A DNA stretch of 64,000 nt from Proteus columbae. Lineage in GTDB: Bacteria > Pseudomonadota > Gammaproteobacteria > Enterobacterales > Enterobacteriaceae. How positions within the stretch are numbered: position 1 is the stretch's first letter; every line of letters starts with the position of its first letter. The position numbers were made by a program, and so were the translations under genes. The DNA lies in the NCBI RefSeq assembly GCF_002777965.1, contig NZ_NGVR01000023.1, forward strand, positions 310,001 to 374,000, read 5' to 3'. Under the pieces are notes generated by a model. That model searched no databases. It worked only from the letters and a program-made list of their open reading frames with translations, and had not been told where the DNA came from. Shown one piece after another: positions 62,855-64,000 of this stretch.

Positions 62855-64000
62855 TCAACCAATCTCACAATGAGGCACTTCAACCCATTGTACATGGTTT
62901 TCTGTATAAATCTTGGTTGACTCTGCATCACTGTGAGCCATTCGAGCTTGTGGATCAAAACCACGCTGTTTAAACATAAAGGCCGCCAATGCTCTTATTT
63001 CATGAAAGGTTGGTCTTTCATCTAAAGGCAAATGACTAGCAACGCCAACCCGATCACGTAACGTGGAAAATGCACGGCTAAGGTAATCAGGTGCAACTTG
63101 TGTTGGATGATTAACTTCTTTACTCACCTTATTTGGAATACGAGTAGGTAGTCTATGCACAATATAAGGGCTTGCCACATTGTCACGGCTATTATCGATG
63201 ATTTCCTTAAGTGCTTTGCCTATGGGGATCGCAATATGAGATGCCTCTTTATGTTGCACTTTTTGTCTGTGAATATAAATCATCCCGTATATTCCATTTA
63301 AGGGTTCCTCATACCATAAACATCCACAGATGCCTTCTTTTGGGGCTTTGATATTGTATTTTATGCGTGATACTTCAAGCCTTGCTTGTGTTGTTTGTAA
63401 CGCCAGATCCATTGCTGTTCTTAACCAAGGTTCTGCAGATGCTCGAATTTTAAGAAAATCATCATAAGATAATCTTCTACGTTTTTTCCCATCGACTCTT
63501 TTCATTTTCTTACGTTCAGCGGGATTATCAAACATAAGAGATTCATCCATTGCGTAACTAAAAATTTTCTTTAGAAAACTGACCTTGCGATTTTGTACAT
63601 TAGCGGAAGCATCGGCATGATATTCATTAATATAGCCATTTACATGTTCTAGTGAGATTTCATTCGCGGGGATATCTTTAAAAAAGATCTTAATTCTTTC
63701 TAAGTCATTAACCCAGTTACTAAGTGTACTGTCTGATGGTTTCTCATCATTAGTGATCCGCAAAAATAACTTATCTAAATGTTCTGAGAGAGGGAGGGCC
63801 TCTCCATATTGCCCTCCCGAGTCAATAATTAATGAGTTAACAGAAACGCATTTTTCTGGTCGCATAATATGGTTGTATTCTCTGGCTATTGCGATAGCTT
63901 TTGCTTTATCAGCACCAATGCATTTTCTTAAACCATTAGTTAATGTAAGGCGATATTGTTTGACTGATTTATCAAAATAAAGAAAGTCAGGTAGATGCCT
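62855..64000 (-). CDS. Tyrosine integrase, start outside the window
   Basis: 382 residues are visible and the frame is open at the right edge. An internal ATG at 63865 is not the true start, because upstream codons (HLPDFLYFDKSVKQYRLTLT, then GLRKCIGADKAKAIAIARE) read as the usual N-terminal arm-binding domain. A core-binding SAM-like domain (about 65-150) and catalytic domain follow. The first catalytic Arg is in QTTQARLEVSRIKY, the HxxR box is TFHEIRALAAFM, and the second His and Tyr are in ARMAHSDAESTKIYTENH. It ends CEIG. The protein would integrate the element at tRNA-Pro(GGG). The cargo gene begins 4 bases after the stop. Confidence 0.92.
   Translation of the reverse strand, partial: RHLPDFLYFDKSVKQYRLTLTNGLRKCIGADKAKAIAIAREYNHIMRPEKCVSVNSLIIDSGGQYGEALPLSEHLDKLFLRITNDEKPSDSTLSNWVNDLERIKIFFKDIPANEISLEHVNGYINEYHADASANVQNRKVSFLKKIFSYAMDESLMFDNPAERKKMKRVDGKKRRRLSYDDFLKIRASAEPWLRTAMDLALQTTQARLEVSRIKYNIKAPKEGICGCLWYEEPLNGIYGMIYIHRQKVQHKEASHIAIPIGKALKEIIDNSRDNVASPYIVHRLPTRIPNKVSKEVNHPTQVAPDYLSRAFSTLRDRVGVASHLPLDERPTFHEIRALAAFMFKQRGFDPQARMAHSDAESTKIYTENHVQWVEVPHCEIG

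Noticed and set aside
1-64000. CRISPR arrays, insertion sequences and intact prophage structural genes
   Set aside because: None is visible: no spaced direct repeats of CRISPR type, no transposase motifs, and no capsid or tail genes in the window.

Overview
The window looks like chromosome of an AT-rich member of the Morganellaceae, most likely a Proteus species. This is inferred from gene order, base composition and protein resemblance; the species cannot be fixed without a database.

Positions 1 to about 36,100 are core chromosome. Gene order follows the E. coli 21-22 min region almost gene for gene: mepK-ycbL-aspC-ompF-asnS-pncB-pepN-pyrD-zapC-ycbX-rlmL-uup-pqiABC-rmf-fabA-lonH-matP-ompA-sulA-tfoX-yccS-helD-mgsA-yccU-hspQ-acyP-tusE-tRNA-Ser. 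Genes expected from E. coli but absent here are yccF, yccT, rlmI and yccA. Several operators can be read directly: a near-consensus LexA box at sulA, a NadR-type box at pncB, conserved FadR/FabR-type operators at fabA and a sigma-32-like promoter at hspQ. An ASCH-domain gene, a small membrane protein gene and a 126-bp palindromic repeat are the only clear interruptions.

Positions 36,030 to 61,300 are accessory. The tRNA-Ser(UGA) gene is followed by the scar of an integrative element: a frameshifted P4-type integrase start, a decayed gene for an exported protein, an intact MmcQ/YjbR gene, and a decayed copy of the tRNA 3' end closing the scar. Next comes a ribonucleoside-to-ribose-phosphate operon (DeoR-type HTH fused to ribokinase, CNT transporter, nucleoside hydrolase), a Fur-box-controlled siderophore-type binding protein, a PACE efflux pump with a divergent LysR regulator, cbpAM, an exported C69 dipeptidase, a Rob-like regulator, an MliC-type lysozyme inhibitor, an AAC(2')-I aminoglycoside acetyltransferase, an alpha/beta hydrolase, a cold-shock protein and an LpxP-like acyltransferase. 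Four genes are broken by truncation or nonsense mutation (DUF4303, NmrA-type, GNAT, and the exported protein in the scar).

The strongest unlisted finding is a pair of RyhB-type iron-regulated small RNAs at about 53.5 and 58.3 kb. Both lie on the minus strand and each has a sigma-70 promoter overlapped by a Fur box. A 53-codon gene with its own Fur box and a strong ribosome binding site lies just upstream of the second copy.

From 61,271 to the right edge the window enters an integrated element. A 3' half of tRNA-Pro(GGG) with its terminator marks one end. Inside it a tyrosine integrase, still open at the window edge, is followed 4 bases after its stop by a 467-residue protein with a ComEC-like metallo-beta-lactamase domain. 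This cargo gene is the best candidate here for an undescribed system, possibly in phage or plasmid conflict, but the sequence alone does not show its function.
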